Notes: generated from the letters alone by a model not told the origin. A stretch of 64,000 nucleotides of DNA from Methylovorus sp. MM2 (GCF_001648895.1 NZ_LXUF01000011.1:248001-312000); one strand, 5' to 3'. Counted from the stretch's first letter, positions 1 through 8,460 are shown. Numbers and translations are program-made.

Positions 1-1484
1 ACGGGAATGAGAAGTGGTTTTTTATTGGTTTGGTCAGGTGTATCGGGTTGCGATTGTGTGAGCGTAAGGGTGAATTGATTCGCTTCCTTTTTATAGCTAC
101 TGGTAGCTTTTAGAGATGGTGTGCCTGCCTGCTTGTACCATAGGAAAAATTGCGACATATTGCGGCCTGATGCATCTGCCATGCACTGGACGAAATCATC
201 ACAGGTGACGGCATGCCCGTCATAACGTTCAAAGTACAAATCCGTTGCTTTGCGGTAGGTGTCTTCACCCAATAAAGTTTGTTGCATACGAATGAGCTCA
301 GCCCCTTTTTCATACACTGTCATCGTATAGAAATTACTGATCTCGATGAAATTATCGGGTTGCACTGAATGGGCAAGCGGGCTGGCATCTTCGGGGAATT
401 GAAATCGACGCAGGTGATCAACATCATCGATACGTTGCACATCACGGGAGTTCATATCAGCACTGAATTCATGGTCTCTAAATACGGTCAGGCCTTCTTT
501 GAGCGAAAGCTGGAACCAGTCACGACAAGTCACACGATTGCCTGTCCAGTTATGGAAATACTCATGCGCGATCACACCCTCAACACTCATGAAATCTGTG
601 TCGGTAGCTGTTTCTTGATGAGCCAGCACAAGCTTGGTATTAAAGATATTCAGCGACGTATTTTCCATCGCCCCCATATTGAAATCACTGACGGCTACGA
701 TGTTGAATAAATCGAGCTCATATTCACGGCCATATTTTTCTTCGTCCCACTGCATGGATTTTTTGAGGGATTGCATCGCGTGATCACATTGCCCCTCGTC
801 ACCCGATCGTACATAGATATGCAGATCAACATTACGCCCAGACATAGTCTTGAAGGTATCTTCTATACGAACAAGATCACCTGCAACCAATGCGAAAAGA
901 TAGCAAGGTTTGGGGAATGGGTCATTCCACGCGGTAAAGTGGCGGCCATTTTCTAGATCACCTGAATCAATCAAATTACCATTAGAAAGAAGCACCGGAT
1001 ATTGGCTTTTATCGCCTTCAATACGAACGGAGAAAGTGCTGAGCACATCTGGACGATCTTGAAAGAATGTAATGCGACGAAACCCTTCAGCCTCGCACTG
1101 GGTGCAAAATGTGCCTTGAGATTTATATAAACCTTCAAGGGTTGTGTTTGATTCAGGGTGAATTTCAGACGTGATCGTGAGATTGAATTTCTCACCCGCA
1201 TCTTCGATGATCATTTTATGATCAGCTAGCGTGTAGCCAGCAAATGGTGCGTCATCTATCTCAACAGAAATAATGGTTTGATCCTGCCCATGTAATACCA
1301 AGCGATTAGCACCATCTCCCGATTTCTTACCCTCAGGGTTTTTAATGTAATGCGCCTCTGATTTCACAATCGTCTTGTCTTCAAACAATTCAAACGTGAG
1401 GTCTACATGCAAAGCCTTATAAGTAGCTGGCGTGTAGTCTTTGAGGTAAATCGTTTGCGGCGCAACTTCAGTATCTGGAAACAT
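1..1484 (-). CDS. pepN: aminopeptidase N (M1 family), C-terminal part outside window
   Basis: Cytosolic zinc aminopeptidase that removes N-terminal residues from peptides. About 494 codons are present; the frame runs off the left edge, so the C-terminal part (family length is near 870-880 residues) is missing. The N-terminus has the family opening TIYLKDYTPATYKAL after ATG at 1484. The substrate-binding GAMEN motif lies near residue 273 and the zinc site HEYFHNWTGNRV near residue 309, followed by the downstream Glu ligand region SLKEGLTVFRDHEF. The ribosome binding site is weak. It lies downstream of, and on the same strand as, the hydrolase gene ending at 1655, with 170 bases and a possible hairpin between, so it is probably transcribed separately. 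Confidence 0.95.
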   Translation of the reverse strand, partial: MFPDTEVAPQTIYLKDYTPATYKALHVDLTFELFEDKTIVKSEAHYIKNPEGKKSGDGANRLVLHGQDQTIISVEIDDAPFAGYTLADHKMIIEDAGEKFNLTITSEIHPESNTTLEGLYKSQGTFCTQCEAEGFRRITFFQDRPDVLSTFSVRIEGDKSQYPVLLSNGNLIDSGDLENGRHFTAWNDPFPKPCYLFALVAGDLVRIEDTFKTMSGRNVDLHIYVRSGDEGQCDHAMQSLKKSMQWDEEKYGREYELDLFNIVAVSDFNMGAMENTSLNIFNTKLVLAHQETATDTDFMSVEGVIAHEYFHNWTGNRVTCRDWFQLSLKEGLTVFRDHEFSADMNSRDVQRIDDVDHLRRFQFPEDASPLAHSVQPDNFIEISNFYTMTVYEKGAELIRMQQTLLGEDTYRKATDLYFERYDGHAVTCDDFVQCMADASGRNMSQFFLWYKQAGTPSLKATSSYKKEANQFTLTLTQSQPDTPDQTNKKPLLIP

Positions 1485-1574
1485 GAGCAGGATTTCTGTG
1501 TTTAATAGTGATAAACAGTATAAACGGGTGGTCGGTATTATTCAGTGAAATTCATATAATTAACGCGCAAAGAA

Positions 1575-1603
1575 ATGGCGATGACTTTGATAGCCATCGC
1601 CAT
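1575..1603 (-). terminator. inverted repeat, possible terminator of the hydrolase operon
   Basis: A perfect 9-bp inverted repeat (ATGGCGATG / CATCGCCAT) with an 11-base loop lies between the stop of the hydrolase gene and pepN. On the minus strand the hairpin is followed by a short T-rich stretch (TTTCTTT), so it could be a weak Rho-independent terminator. The T-tract is not continuous. Confidence 0.45.
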
Positions 1604-1654
1604 ACTGATTACGTTGAGTAGATTATTGTTTAGGCTGAGTCTTATAGTTTTACG

Positions 1655-2560
1655 CTAATGGCTTAAGAAGTAATTAGCAGCGTTTACGAACGCATCATGA
1701 TATTCAAACAATGACCCATGATTTGCATCTGGATACAGGATGAGTTGTGCGTTCTTGATCTCCTTAAACAGCGTGTATGAGTTTTTAGTCAGCAGCATCG
1801 TATCGTCACTCCCTTGTACGATGAGCACTGGCTGATTAATCGATTTCAGAAGCTTATTTGCATCATCTGTATTTGCCCATGTGATGATCGCTTTTGCTTG
1901 TGCATCTGCAATCTCCTTACCGCTTTCCGGGTCACGATCATTCACTCTTACTGCTGCACGTTTGATGAATTCCTTTGCTGCAAGCTGACCCTTCTCAGAT
2001 TGACTAAAGAACAGATACTGACGAACATCGGTGATATCTTTCTTTGAGAATGCCTCACCCAATACTTTCAAAAGTGCCTCACCACCACCGTGATTCGACG
2101 TACCAGCCAGTATCACTTTATTAACAAGCTCAGGATGTTCAGCAGCTAATTCCTGGGCGATATAGCCACCCATCGAAAAACCTAAAATATCCACCTTTTT
2201 ATACCCTAAGGCCTGAATGAACGCGTAGGCATCAGTCGTCATGTCTGCAATATTGTCGGATGCCACGCCATTTGTCTTACCTATACCGCGATTATTGAAT
2301 ACGATGACTTTGCGGTTTTTCGCTAATCCATTTACAACCGCAGGATCCCAATAATCCATCGTTCCAGTGAAGTGAATCAGCATGACTAATGGCGTGCCCG
2401 ATGCGTTACCTATCGTACGATATGAGAACTTAATGCCATTCGCATCGATGTACTGCGTCTTTGCTGTTTCGAGCTTGTCATGCTCACCAGCATAACTAGG
2501 CGTCATGCCAGCTGTTAAAGTTAATAAAAAGAACATCATGCTTTTAAATATCTTATTCAT
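1655..2560 (-). CDS. exported alpha/beta hydrolase
   Basis: Alpha/beta-hydrolase fold enzyme of unknown substrate, probably secreted or periplasmic. The first about 24 residues form a Sec signal peptide (MNKIFKSMMFFLLTLTAG... ending SYA). The nucleophile elbow GFSMGG puts the catalytic Ser near residue 129; the acid is probably the Asp in GSDDTML and the base the His in ANHGSLF near the C-terminus. An in-frame ATG lies two codons upstream at 2566, but it touches the AAGGAG ribosome binding site directly, whereas the ATG at 2560 has a six-base spacing; I therefore use 2560 (301 residues). It follows the SDR gene by about 60 bases and probably shares its operon, under the TetR-type operators at 3842-3921. 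Confidence 0.85.
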   Translation of the reverse strand: MNKIFKSMMFFLLTLTAGMTPSYAGEHDKLETAKTQYIDANGIKFSYRTIGNASGTPLVMLIHFTGTMDYWDPAVVNGLAKNRKVIVFNNRGIGKTNGVASDNIADMTTDAYAFIQALGYKKVDILGFSMGGYIAQELAAEHPELVNKVILAGTSNHGGGEALLKVLGEAFSKKDITDVRQYLFFSQSEKGQLAAKEFIKRAAVRVNDRDPESGKEIADAQAKAIITWANTDDANKLLKSINQPVLIVQGSDDTMLLTKNSYTLFKEIKNAQLILYPDANHGSLFEYHDAFVNAANYFLSH

Positions 2561-2622
2561 TATCATCTCCTTGATTAGGTTTCATCGCCCAGAAAAATCC
2601 CGAGACGGATGCGTATTGTTGA

Positions 2623-3417
2623 TTAGTTGAGGTAACGGCTAGCGGGAACAGCACGGGAAAGATTGGGCGTTAATACTTTACGGGCGGCATCTAATGCCTC
2701 CCACTCTTTGATGTCAGGCAAGGATGGGATTGTGATCAATTCGCCCTTATCGAAACCAGCAAGTGACGCATCAACCAAGTTTTCAGGCGTCATCACGATC
2801 TGGCTTGGCAGGTTATGGACTGGCAGACCTGATTTATCCCAGAAAGGCGTATCGATCGCGCCGGGAAGTACTGCCTGAACCTTGATGCCTTTATCACTAA
2901 GCTCGTGATGCATCGATTGCGTAAAATTCACGACGTAGGCTTTTGAACCACTATATGCACCATTCAACATCTCAGGCGCCAGTGCAACGATAGAGGCGAT
3001 GTTGATCACCACACCATTACCACGTGCCACAAAACCTGGAACCACTGCACTTGAAAGTCTGGTTAAGGCAGTGACATTCAAGTAAATCATCTTTTCCAGA
3101 TCGTCAGGGTCTGCATCGATCAGTTTTGCCGTAGCGCCTAATCCCGCGTTATTCACCAGCAATGAAATGGATTCATCACTACGCAAGCGTGCTTCAACTA
3201 AATGAAGATCTGCCTTTGCAGTTAGATCTGCTGAAATGATCTCTACACGATTGGCATATTTGGCTTTAATCGCATCTGCAACCGATTGCAGTTTGCTCTT
3301 ATCTCGAGCGACCAAGATCAAGTCATAACCACGTTTTGCCAGTCGATCTGCATATACAGCGCCGATACCTGTAGATGCCCCAGTGATTAATGCTGTTCCT
3401 TTATTTGCTGTCGTCAT
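2623..3417 (-). CDS. short-chain dehydrogenase/reductase (SDR)
   Basis: Classical SDR oxidoreductase of 264 residues that uses NAD(P)(H); substrate unknown. Visible motifs are the cofactor glycine motif TGASTGIG (residues 12-19), NNAG (89-92) and the catalytic Ser142, Tyr155 and Lys159 in the YxxxK arrangement. There is no signal peptide, so it is cytosolic. It sits between a small secreted protein gene (3458-3754) and an exported hydrolase gene, all on the minus strand. The trio diverges from a TetR-MFS operon and is probably controlled by that regulator. The length is normal for the family. Confidence 0.9.
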   Translation of the reverse strand: MTTANKGTALITGASTGIGAVYADRLAKRGYDLILVARDKSKLQSVADAIKAKYANRVEIISADLTAKADLHLVEARLRSDESISLLVNNAGLGATAKLIDADPDDLEKMIYLNVTALTRLSSAVVPGFVARGNGVVINIASIVALAPEMLNGAYSGSKAYVVNFTQSMHHELSDKGIKVQAVLPGAIDTPFWDKSGLPVHNLPSQIVMTPENLVDASLAGFDKGELITIPSLPDIKEWEALDAARKVLTPNLSRAVPASRYLN

Positions 3418-3457
3418 TTTCTGCTCCTTATATATCGTTGATTAAAAGTGCTGCTGA

Positions 3458-3754
3458 TTAATTAAACTGTGATGTGAATGAGTCCGCTGTCGCCTTACCT
3501 GAACTCCGCACCTCTGCTGTCACACGTTCATATCCACCAAAAATCGATGCGCCGAACACACCGAGAGATGCATCTGCGTCACGTTTATCGTTGGAGACGG
3601 CAGTGCTTTCTGTGCCGCTATTTGCTGGTTGCCATTTACCAAGAATGGTGCGGTTCACAAAATCTTGCTCAAACGTCGAGTCTTGCGCCAAAGCCGCAGT
3701 GCTCAGTGTTGCTGCTGTAAGAAGCAAAGCTGCTAATAGAGTGTTCTTTTTCAT
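3458..3754 (-). CDS. small secreted protein of unknown function
   Basis: A 98-residue protein with a clear Sec signal peptide (about residues 1-23, ending AALAQ). The mature part has no motif I recognise; it is polar, rich in Ser, Ala, Asp and Lys, with the stretch TILGKWQPANSG near its start. It is the first gene of the minus-strand operon leading to the SDR and hydrolase genes, and its start faces the two palindromes in the divergent promoter region. It is a clear coding region by position and signal peptide, but no function can be given. Confidence 0.7.
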   Translation of the reverse strand: MKKNTLLAALLLTAATLSTAALAQDSTFEQDFVNRTILGKWQPANSGTESTAVSNDKRDADASLGVFGASIFGGYERVTAEVRSSGKATADSFTSQFN

Positions 3755-3841
3755 GATTAATACCTTTCGCTAATAAATAAACTAAAAAATCGTGGTTACA
3801 AGATCGTCCGCTTTGCTTGAAACTTACTTCTTGGAAACGAA

Positions 3842-3869
3842 TAATAATGTAATATGAGTTACATTATTA
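3842..3869. promoter_or_regulatory. palindromic operator 1, divergent TetR promoter
   Basis: Perfect 11-bp inverted repeat TAATAATGTAA / TTACATTATTA around a six-base spacer, in the 193-base region between the divergent SDR operon and TetR gene. Size and symmetry fit a TetR-family operator. A diverged second copy follows at 3894-3921, sharing ATGTAAT....GTTA.ATTATT. Confidence 0.75.
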
Positions 3870-3893
3870 ACAAGCGATTTGCATTTGTCAACG

Positions 3894-3921
3894 AATTTAT
3901 GTAATCTTTGTTATATTATTT
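3894..3921. promoter_or_regulatory. palindromic operator 2, imperfect copy
   Basis: Second, imperfect copy of the palindrome at 3842-3869. The right arm TTATATTATTT agrees with it at 9 of 11 positions, and the left inner half ATGTAA is identical. It ends 26 bases before the TetR start codon, where a repressor would block the regulator's own promoter. Confidence 0.6.
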
Positions 3922-3947
3922 TAGCAACAGAGAATTAAGGAGTTTTT

Positions 3948-4559
3948 ATGCCCCCCGCAGGAAGACCAAGAACATTCGATAGAGATGCCGCCCTGACGAG
4001 AGCCATGCATGTCTTTTGGGAAAAAGGCTTTGAAGGTACGACGATGGCTGATCTCGTCAAGACGATCGGAGTAAAAGCGCCCAGCGTCTACGCAGCCTTT
4101 GGCAATAAGGACGCTATATTTAAAGAAGCTGTAGCCCTTTATAACGGCCTAGTTGCAGAAGGCCCTTTGAAAGAATTAAAGGCATCCACTATCTATGAAG
4201 CGGTCAAAAACTCACTACATAAGAATGTAGAGTTCTTTACCAACCCAGCTACTCCATCGAGCTGCCTAGTCATGAGTGCCGCAATCAACTGCGCACCTGA
4301 GAACAAGGGCCATGTCGATGATTTACGCCAGAATCGGGCATATTACAAAGATGCCTTCCGGCAAAGATTCGAACTAGCGATTAAAGATGGGCAACTGCTT
4401 GATGGTGCTGATGCAAAGTCACTAGCTGAGTATTTCACTACATTTGTACAAGGTATGGCGATTAGGGCCAAAGATGGTTCTACGAAATCAGATTTGATGA
4501 CCTCTTGCGGATTCGCCTTGAGTGGTCTGGTGCCATTATTAAGAGATGCTGAAAAGTGA
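3948..4559 (+). CDS. TetR/AcrR family transcriptional regulator
   Basis: A 203-residue TetR-type repressor. The N-terminal helix-turn-helix domain is clear: GRPRTFDRDAALTRAMHVFW, then the recognition helix segment KAPSVYAAFGNKDAIF at about residues 45-60. The C-terminal half is the divergent ligand-binding, dimerising domain. The start ATG has AAGGAG eight bases upstream. It overlaps the MFS transporter gene by four bases, so both are cotranslated. Two palindromes in the divergent promoter region are the likely operators, and the likely regulon is the transporter plus the SDR/hydrolase operon. The inducer is unknown. Confidence 0.9.
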   Translation: MPPAGRPRTFDRDAALTRAMHVFWEKGFEGTTMADLVKTIGVKAPSVYAAFGNKDAIFKEAVALYNGLVAEGPLKELKASTIYEAVKNSLHKNVEFFTNPATPSSCLVMSAAINCAPENKGHVDDLRQNRAYYKDAFRQRFELAIKDGQLLDGADAKSLAEYFTTFVQGMAIRAKDGSTKSDLMTSCGFALSGLVPLLRDAEK

Positions 4560-5752
4560 ATCTTATGAAGTGGCGTCTTCCATCCTCCATCGCTTTTCCT
4601 GTACTAGCGCTGGTGCTATTTGGATACTTTTTTGCGGCGAGCGCGCCTTCTCCAGCGTTCGTCGTTCTTCAACATGAATGGCATTTCTCGGAATCACTAT
4701 TAACCATCGCCTTCGGTGTCTATGCGATCGCCTTGTTGCTGTCTTTATTGATTGCCGGATCCTTATCAGATTTCATCGGTCGCCGACCGGTGATCTTTGT
4801 CGCACTCATCATTCAGGCCATTGCGATGGTAATGTTTTTATTGGCGGATAACATTATCAGCCTGATCGAGGCACGTATCGTACAAGGTGTTGCCACAGGG
4901 ATTGCAAGCGGCGCTTTAGCGGCGGCTGTTGTTGAAGCCGCCCCTGAACATCAAAAACGATTTGGCGCCATGATCAGCAGCGTCTCGCCTTTGGCAGGTC
5001 TTGCCGTTGGTGCGTTTATCTCCGGCCTAGCCTTAAAAGAAATCGTACACCCTATAGACTGGGTGTTTGGCGCCTTGGCGTTTTTGTTCTCTGTCGGCGC
5101 AGTGGTGATGATATTCACCCCTGAAAGTGTGACCAAACGAGCGGGCGCATTAGCTTCTATGGTGCCGCACATCTTTATTCCTATCGTGGCGCGTACCGAA
5201 TTCTTACGCGGCACCCCTGTTCTCATCACAACATGGGCAATGGGCGGGCTATATCTGGCTTTAGTGCCTTCTATGATTATCGATATATACGGTATAGAAA
5301 ATGGCATCATCAATGGCTTAGCCATCACGACCTTGGCCGGAGTAGGCGCAATAGCCCCATCATTATTAAAGAAATTCGAGCCAGCTAAGGCTGCCATCAT
5401 TGGCATGTGTGCAGTCATCACGGGTGTGCTACTGATCTTGATTTCGTTGGCATCACGATCACTTGCGCTATTTTTCTTAGCGACAGCAGTCAGTGGTATC
5501 GGATTCGGTGGTGCGTTTTCTGCCATCATTCAAGCATTGGCACCTATCGTTCAAAAGCATGAGCGGGCTGAACTGTTTGCCGCTATCTTCATAGTAAGCT
5601 ACATTGCGTTGAGTGTGCCTGCGATGCTCGCAGGGTATTTAGTCAAGTCATTGGGGCTATTATGTACACTACAAGGATATCTGATGATATTGTTGATCAC
5701 TGGAACGATAGGCATTTATCTACAGAGAAAGTCTCTGCAAAAACTTCCCTAG
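4556..5752 (+). CDS. MFS transporter, probable drug or metabolite efflux
   Basis: Inner-membrane major facilitator of about 398 residues with roughly 12 hydrophobic segments. The cytoplasmic loop 2-3 carries the MFS motif A (GSLSDFIGRRPV). The start is GTG at 4556, overlapping the TetR stop (GTGA); an ATG at 4565 is the alternative. Its coupling to a TetR regulator and to hydrolase and reductase genes across the divergent promoter suggests export of a compound that those enzymes convert or that the regulator senses. This is inference; the sequence does not show the substrate. Confidence 0.88.
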   Translation: MNLMKWRLPSSIAFPVLALVLFGYFFAASAPSPAFVVLQHEWHFSESLLTIAFGVYAIALLLSLLIAGSLSDFIGRRPVIFVALIIQAIAMVMFLLADNIISLIEARIVQGVATGIASGALAAAVVEAAPEHQKRFGAMISSVSPLAGLAVGAFISGLALKEIVHPIDWVFGALAFLFSVGAVVMIFTPESVTKRAGALASMVPHIFIPIVARTEFLRGTPVLITTWAMGGLYLALVPSMIIDIYGIENGIINGLAITTLAGVGAIAPSLLKKFEPAKAAIIGMCAVITGVLLILISLASRSLALFFLATAVSGIGFGGAFSAIIQALAPIVQKHERAELFAAIFIVSYIALSVPAMLAGYLVKSLGLLCTLQGYLMILLITGTIGIYLQRKSLQKLP

Positions 5753-5780
5753 AGCATCAACCCTCTTAATTGCCACGGCA

Positions 5781-5816
5781 TTATCATTTTATAAATCGTG
5801 ACACTCAAAATGATAA
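5781..5816. terminator. inverted repeat after the MFS gene
   Basis: Perfect 10-bp inverted repeat TTATCATTTT / AAAATGATAA with a 16-base loop, 29 bases after the MFS stop. There is no strong T-tract, so it may be a weak terminator or a protein-binding site upstream of the peroxiredoxin promoter. A TATAAT hexamer lies farther on at 5853-5858. Confidence 0.4.
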
Positions 5817-5943
5817 GTAAAAATTATTGATATAATTTGAACAATTGATTTTTATAATAGATATTTCTTCTTTAGTATTACACCTGTGTTCCAGAACAAA
5901 ACGTTCTAACCCATACTGCATGACTAACTAGAGGAAATATAAA

Positions 5944-6480
5944 ATGACTACGACTGTTCCAACTAATGTTCCAGATATCATCTTTAAAACACGCGTTCGC
6001 GATGAGACTGTTGAAGGCCAAAACCCGTTCCGTTGGCAAGATGTAACGACTGATGACGTATTCAAAGGTAAGAAAATTGTCATCGTCGCTTTGCCAGGTG
6101 CGTTTACGCCAACCTGTTCAAGCACTCACTTGCCTGGCTTTGATGCAAAATATGATGAATTCAAGGCGCAAGGTGTTGATGAAATCTACTGCATCAGCGT
6201 AAACGATGCATTTACGATGTTCCAATGGGGTAAGCATCTTGGCGTTCAACATGTAAAAATGTTGCCTGATGGTAATGGTGAATTTACTCGCAAGATGGGC
6301 ATGTTGGTCAAGAAAGAAAACCTTGGTTTTGGTGATCGTTCATGGCGCTATTCAATGTTGGTTGATGATAAAAAGATCATTAAGGTATTCGCAGAAGCAG
6401 GCAAGAGCGATAACCACCCTGAAGATCCTTTTGAAGTCAGCGATGTTGATACCATCTTGAATTTCATCAAACAAAAATAA
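5944..6480 (+). CDS. peroxiredoxin, Prx5 type
   Basis: Thiol peroxidase of 178 residues that reduces hydrogen peroxide and organic hydroperoxides. The Prx5 active-site motif PGAFTPTC places the peroxidatic Cys at residue 58, and the supporting Arg is in the segment DRSWRYSML. Some relatives carry a C-terminal glutaredoxin domain; this one stops after the peroxiredoxin fold. The glutathione reductase gene follows directly, which suggests that glutathione supplies the electrons. A GAGGAAAT ribosome binding site precedes the ATG. A strong hairpin at 6488-6525 separates the two genes. Confidence 0.92.
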   Translation: MTTTVPTNVPDIIFKTRVRDETVEGQNPFRWQDVTTDDVFKGKKIVIVALPGAFTPTCSSTHLPGFDAKYDEFKAQGVDEIYCISVNDAFTMFQWGKHLGVQHVKMLPDGNGEFTRKMGMLVKKENLGFGDRSWRYSMLVDDKKIIKVFAEAGKSDNHPEDPFEVSDVDTILNFIKQK

Positions 6481-6487
6481 GCACGAA

Positions 6488-6525
6488 TCAATGAACGGTG
6501 TGGCATCCGTCGCACCGTTCATTGA
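6488..6525 (+). terminator. strong hairpin between peroxiredoxin and gor
   Basis: A perfect 13-bp inverted repeat (TCAATGAACGGTG / CACCGTTCATTGA) with a 12-base loop starts eight bases after the peroxiredoxin stop. It is followed only by CTTTTC farther on, so it may be an attenuator or mRNA-stabilising structure rather than a full terminator. It contains an ATG that would give gor a 25-residue N-terminal extension; the hairpin argues against that start. Confidence 0.7.
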
Positions 6526-6565
6526 ATACCAAACGACTTTTCAGAATATAGAGCGAGAGATTAAA

Positions 6566-7915
6566 GTGGCAGACTACGATTATGATTTATTTGTGATTGG
6601 CGCAGGTTCGGGCGGTGTGCGTGCTGCACGCACTGCGGCTGGCCTAGGCGTTCGCGTTGCCGTTGCTGAAGATCGCTATTTTGGCGGCACCTGTGTCAAC
6701 GTAGGCTGTGTGCCGAAAAAACTCTATGTCTATGCATCACAATTTAAAGATAGCTTTACGGCATCCGCTGGCTTTGGGTGGAAGCTTGGCGCTCAGGAAT
6801 TCGACTGGTCCAAATTAGTTGCCAACAAAACCAAAGAGATCGATCGCTTACAAGGCGTCTATGATCGCTTATTGCAAGAAAGCGGCGTGACGATCATCAA
6901 TGGTCGAGCCACAATCGTCGATGCGCATACAGTGATTGTGAATGATAAGAAATTCACGGCTTCACGCATATTAGTTGCAACTGGCGGCTGGCCATTTGTA
7001 CCAGACATCATTGGTAAAGAGCATGCCATTACCTCGAATGAGGTATTCAATCTCCCTGCATTACCTAAACGCTTGGTCATCGTCGGTGGTGGTTATATTG
7101 CTGTGGAGTTTGCAGGCATATTGAATGGTCTTGGTGTCGAGGTATCGGTGCTTGAGCGCTCAGCTAAAGTATTAAATGGATTCGATGAAGATATACGCGA
7201 ATTCTTGATAGAAGAAATGACCAAAAAAGGCGTCAACTTCTACTTCAATACCAATGTTGACCGCATCAGCAAGATTGAGGCTGGTTATATCGTCCATACG
7301 GCTGAAGGTCGGGATATTGAAACCGATTTGGTGATGTTTGCGACAGGTCGGGTGCCAAACACAAAAGGCATTGGCCTTGAAGCATTGGGGGTCGAGCTTG
7401 ACCGTGTAGGTGCAGTGAAGGTGAATGATGATTACCAGACCAACGTACCATCAATCTATGCATTAGGCGATGTCACTAACCGTGTGAATTTAACACCTGT
7501 AGCAACAGCTGAAGCCATGGCATTCGTGAAAAAGTTATATGCGAATACGGTAGCAAAAGTCGACTATGACAACATACCGACCGCTGTATTCAGTCAGCCC
7601 AACATCGCAAGCGTTGGATTAACTGAAGAAAATGCCCGTGCAAAATATGATGATATTGACATCTACAAAACAGTTTTCAGGCCTTTGAAAAATACCTTAG
7701 CTGGTATTAATGAAAGGACGATGATGAAGATGATCGTTGTACGCAGTAGCGATAAAGTCGTCGGCATGCATATGGTTGGCCCGGATGCTGGCGAGATCAT
7801 CCAAGGCATGGCGGTAGCGATTCGCGCAGGTGCTACAAAATCAGTATTCGACTCGACCATCGGGATACACCCGACGGCAGCTGAAGAGTTTGTCACCATG
7901 AGAAAGCCCGTTTAA
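6566..7915 (+). CDS. gor: glutathione-disulfide reductase
   Basis: NADPH-dependent flavoenzyme that regenerates glutathione, cytosolic. It has the FAD motif GAGSGG near the N-terminus, the redox disulfide GGTCVNVGCVPKK, the NADPH domain motif GGGYIAVEFAG, the TGRVPNT segment and the C-terminal interface motif GIHPTAAEEF with the catalytic His. I choose the GTG at 6566, giving 449 residues, which is the normal family length. A longer frame from ATG 6491 would begin inside a stable hairpin and add residues the family lacks. AGAGA lies five bases before the GTG. It is paired with the Prx5 gene upstream for peroxide defence. Confidence 0.93.
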   Translation: MADYDYDLFVIGAGSGGVRAARTAAGLGVRVAVAEDRYFGGTCVNVGCVPKKLYVYASQFKDSFTASAGFGWKLGAQEFDWSKLVANKTKEIDRLQGVYDRLLQESGVTIINGRATIVDAHTVIVNDKKFTASRILVATGGWPFVPDIIGKEHAITSNEVFNLPALPKRLVIVGGGYIAVEFAGILNGLGVEVSVLERSAKVLNGFDEDIREFLIEEMTKKGVNFYFNTNVDRISKIEAGYIVHTAEGRDIETDLVMFATGRVPNTKGIGLEALGVELDRVGAVKVNDDYQTNVPSIYALGDVTNRVNLTPVATAEAMAFVKKLYANTVAKVDYDNIPTAVFSQPNIASVGLTEENARAKYDDIDIYKTVFRPLKNTLAGINERTMMKMIVVRSSDKVVGMHMVGPDAGEIIQGMAVAIRAGATKSVFDSTIGIHPTAAEEFVTMRKPV

Positions 7916-7937
7916 CGACATCTGATCTTACAAGGTG

Positions 7938-7995
7938 GATAATCCTGATTGCGATACGACTGTCATCAAATCGTAATAATCGCATCAGGATTATC
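7938..7995. other. long imperfect stem-loop after gor
   Basis: A 12-bp perfect stem (GATAATCCTGAT / ATCAGGATTATC) continues after a one-base bulge into a second 5-bp stem (GCGAT / ATCGC), with a 23-base loop. It lies 22 bases after the gor stop and 44 bases before the next ATG. No T-tract follows. It could be a processing signal, an attenuator for the small gene downstream, or part of a small RNA. Confidence 0.55.
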
Positions 7996-8039
7996 AGTTA
8001 GACTGCATGGAAGCAGTCCATTGAATACAGGAGCTCTAA

Positions 8040-8285
8040 ATGAAAACCAGTAATCCGACATATTTGGAGAAAGTGGCAACGCTGTCAGCAGATGAGCAGG
8101 AGCGTTTAATGTCGCGCATGGCAGGCAAGCTGCCGCGACGCCTTCAGAAAGACAAGCTAACAAAAGAAGAAGCCTTGGCCATTCAGTTAGAGATTGAAGA
8201 TGACCAGCTACAGGAGTGGCGCGAAAAGATGCATTCGATCAGCGCTAAAACAAAATCAGAAGAAAAAACCAAATCTAAAAAATAA
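8040..8285 (+). CDS. small charged protein of unknown function
   Basis: An 81-residue cytosolic protein with no signal peptide or membrane segment, very rich in Lys and Glu. The middle part reads as amphipathic helix (EEALAIQLEIEDDQLQEWRE) and the C-terminus is a Lys-rich tail. AGGAG lies seven bases before the ATG, which supports expression. I do not recognise a family. The long stem-loop at 7938-7995 forms its leader. It follows the peroxide-defence pair but nothing ties it functionally to them. Confidence 0.6.
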   Translation: MKTSNPTYLEKVATLSADEQERLMSRMAGKLPRRLQKDKLTKEEALAIQLEIEDDQLQEWREKMHSISAKTKSEEKTKSKK

Positions 8286-8402
8286 TCTTTTTAATTGCGT
8301 ACTCTAGAGTAATGAAACCACCCCTTCCAATCCAAAGTAGCCATTAGTTCTATTGAAAGTTGCCCCCTGTACCAAGGGATTGCCCAAAGTAAACGCTGAT
8401 TG

Positions 8403-8431
8403 GATGTCTGTTGTCGACCCAAAGCAGACAC
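8403..8431. repeat. short inverted-repeat element, possibly dispersed
   Basis: TGTCTG and CAGACA arms flank a 14-base loop containing GTCGACCCAAAG. The arrangement resembles short intergenic elements with a TTTGGGTCGAC core seen in many proteobacterial genomes. Only one copy was noticed in this window, so the repeat status is from general recollection and not demonstrated. Confidence 0.3.
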
Positions 8432-8460
8432 TCATGAGGTCTAAAGGCTAGCAGAATACT

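Noticed and set aside
4951-5529. 192-codon minus-strand frame within the MFS gene
   Set aside because: Antisense to a clear transporter gene; composition is a shadow of the membrane segments.
5827-5858. Promoter TTGATA / TATAAT before the peroxiredoxin gene
   Set aside because: The spacing of the two hexamers is 20 bases, too long for a confident sigma-70 promoter; only the TATAAT is noted.
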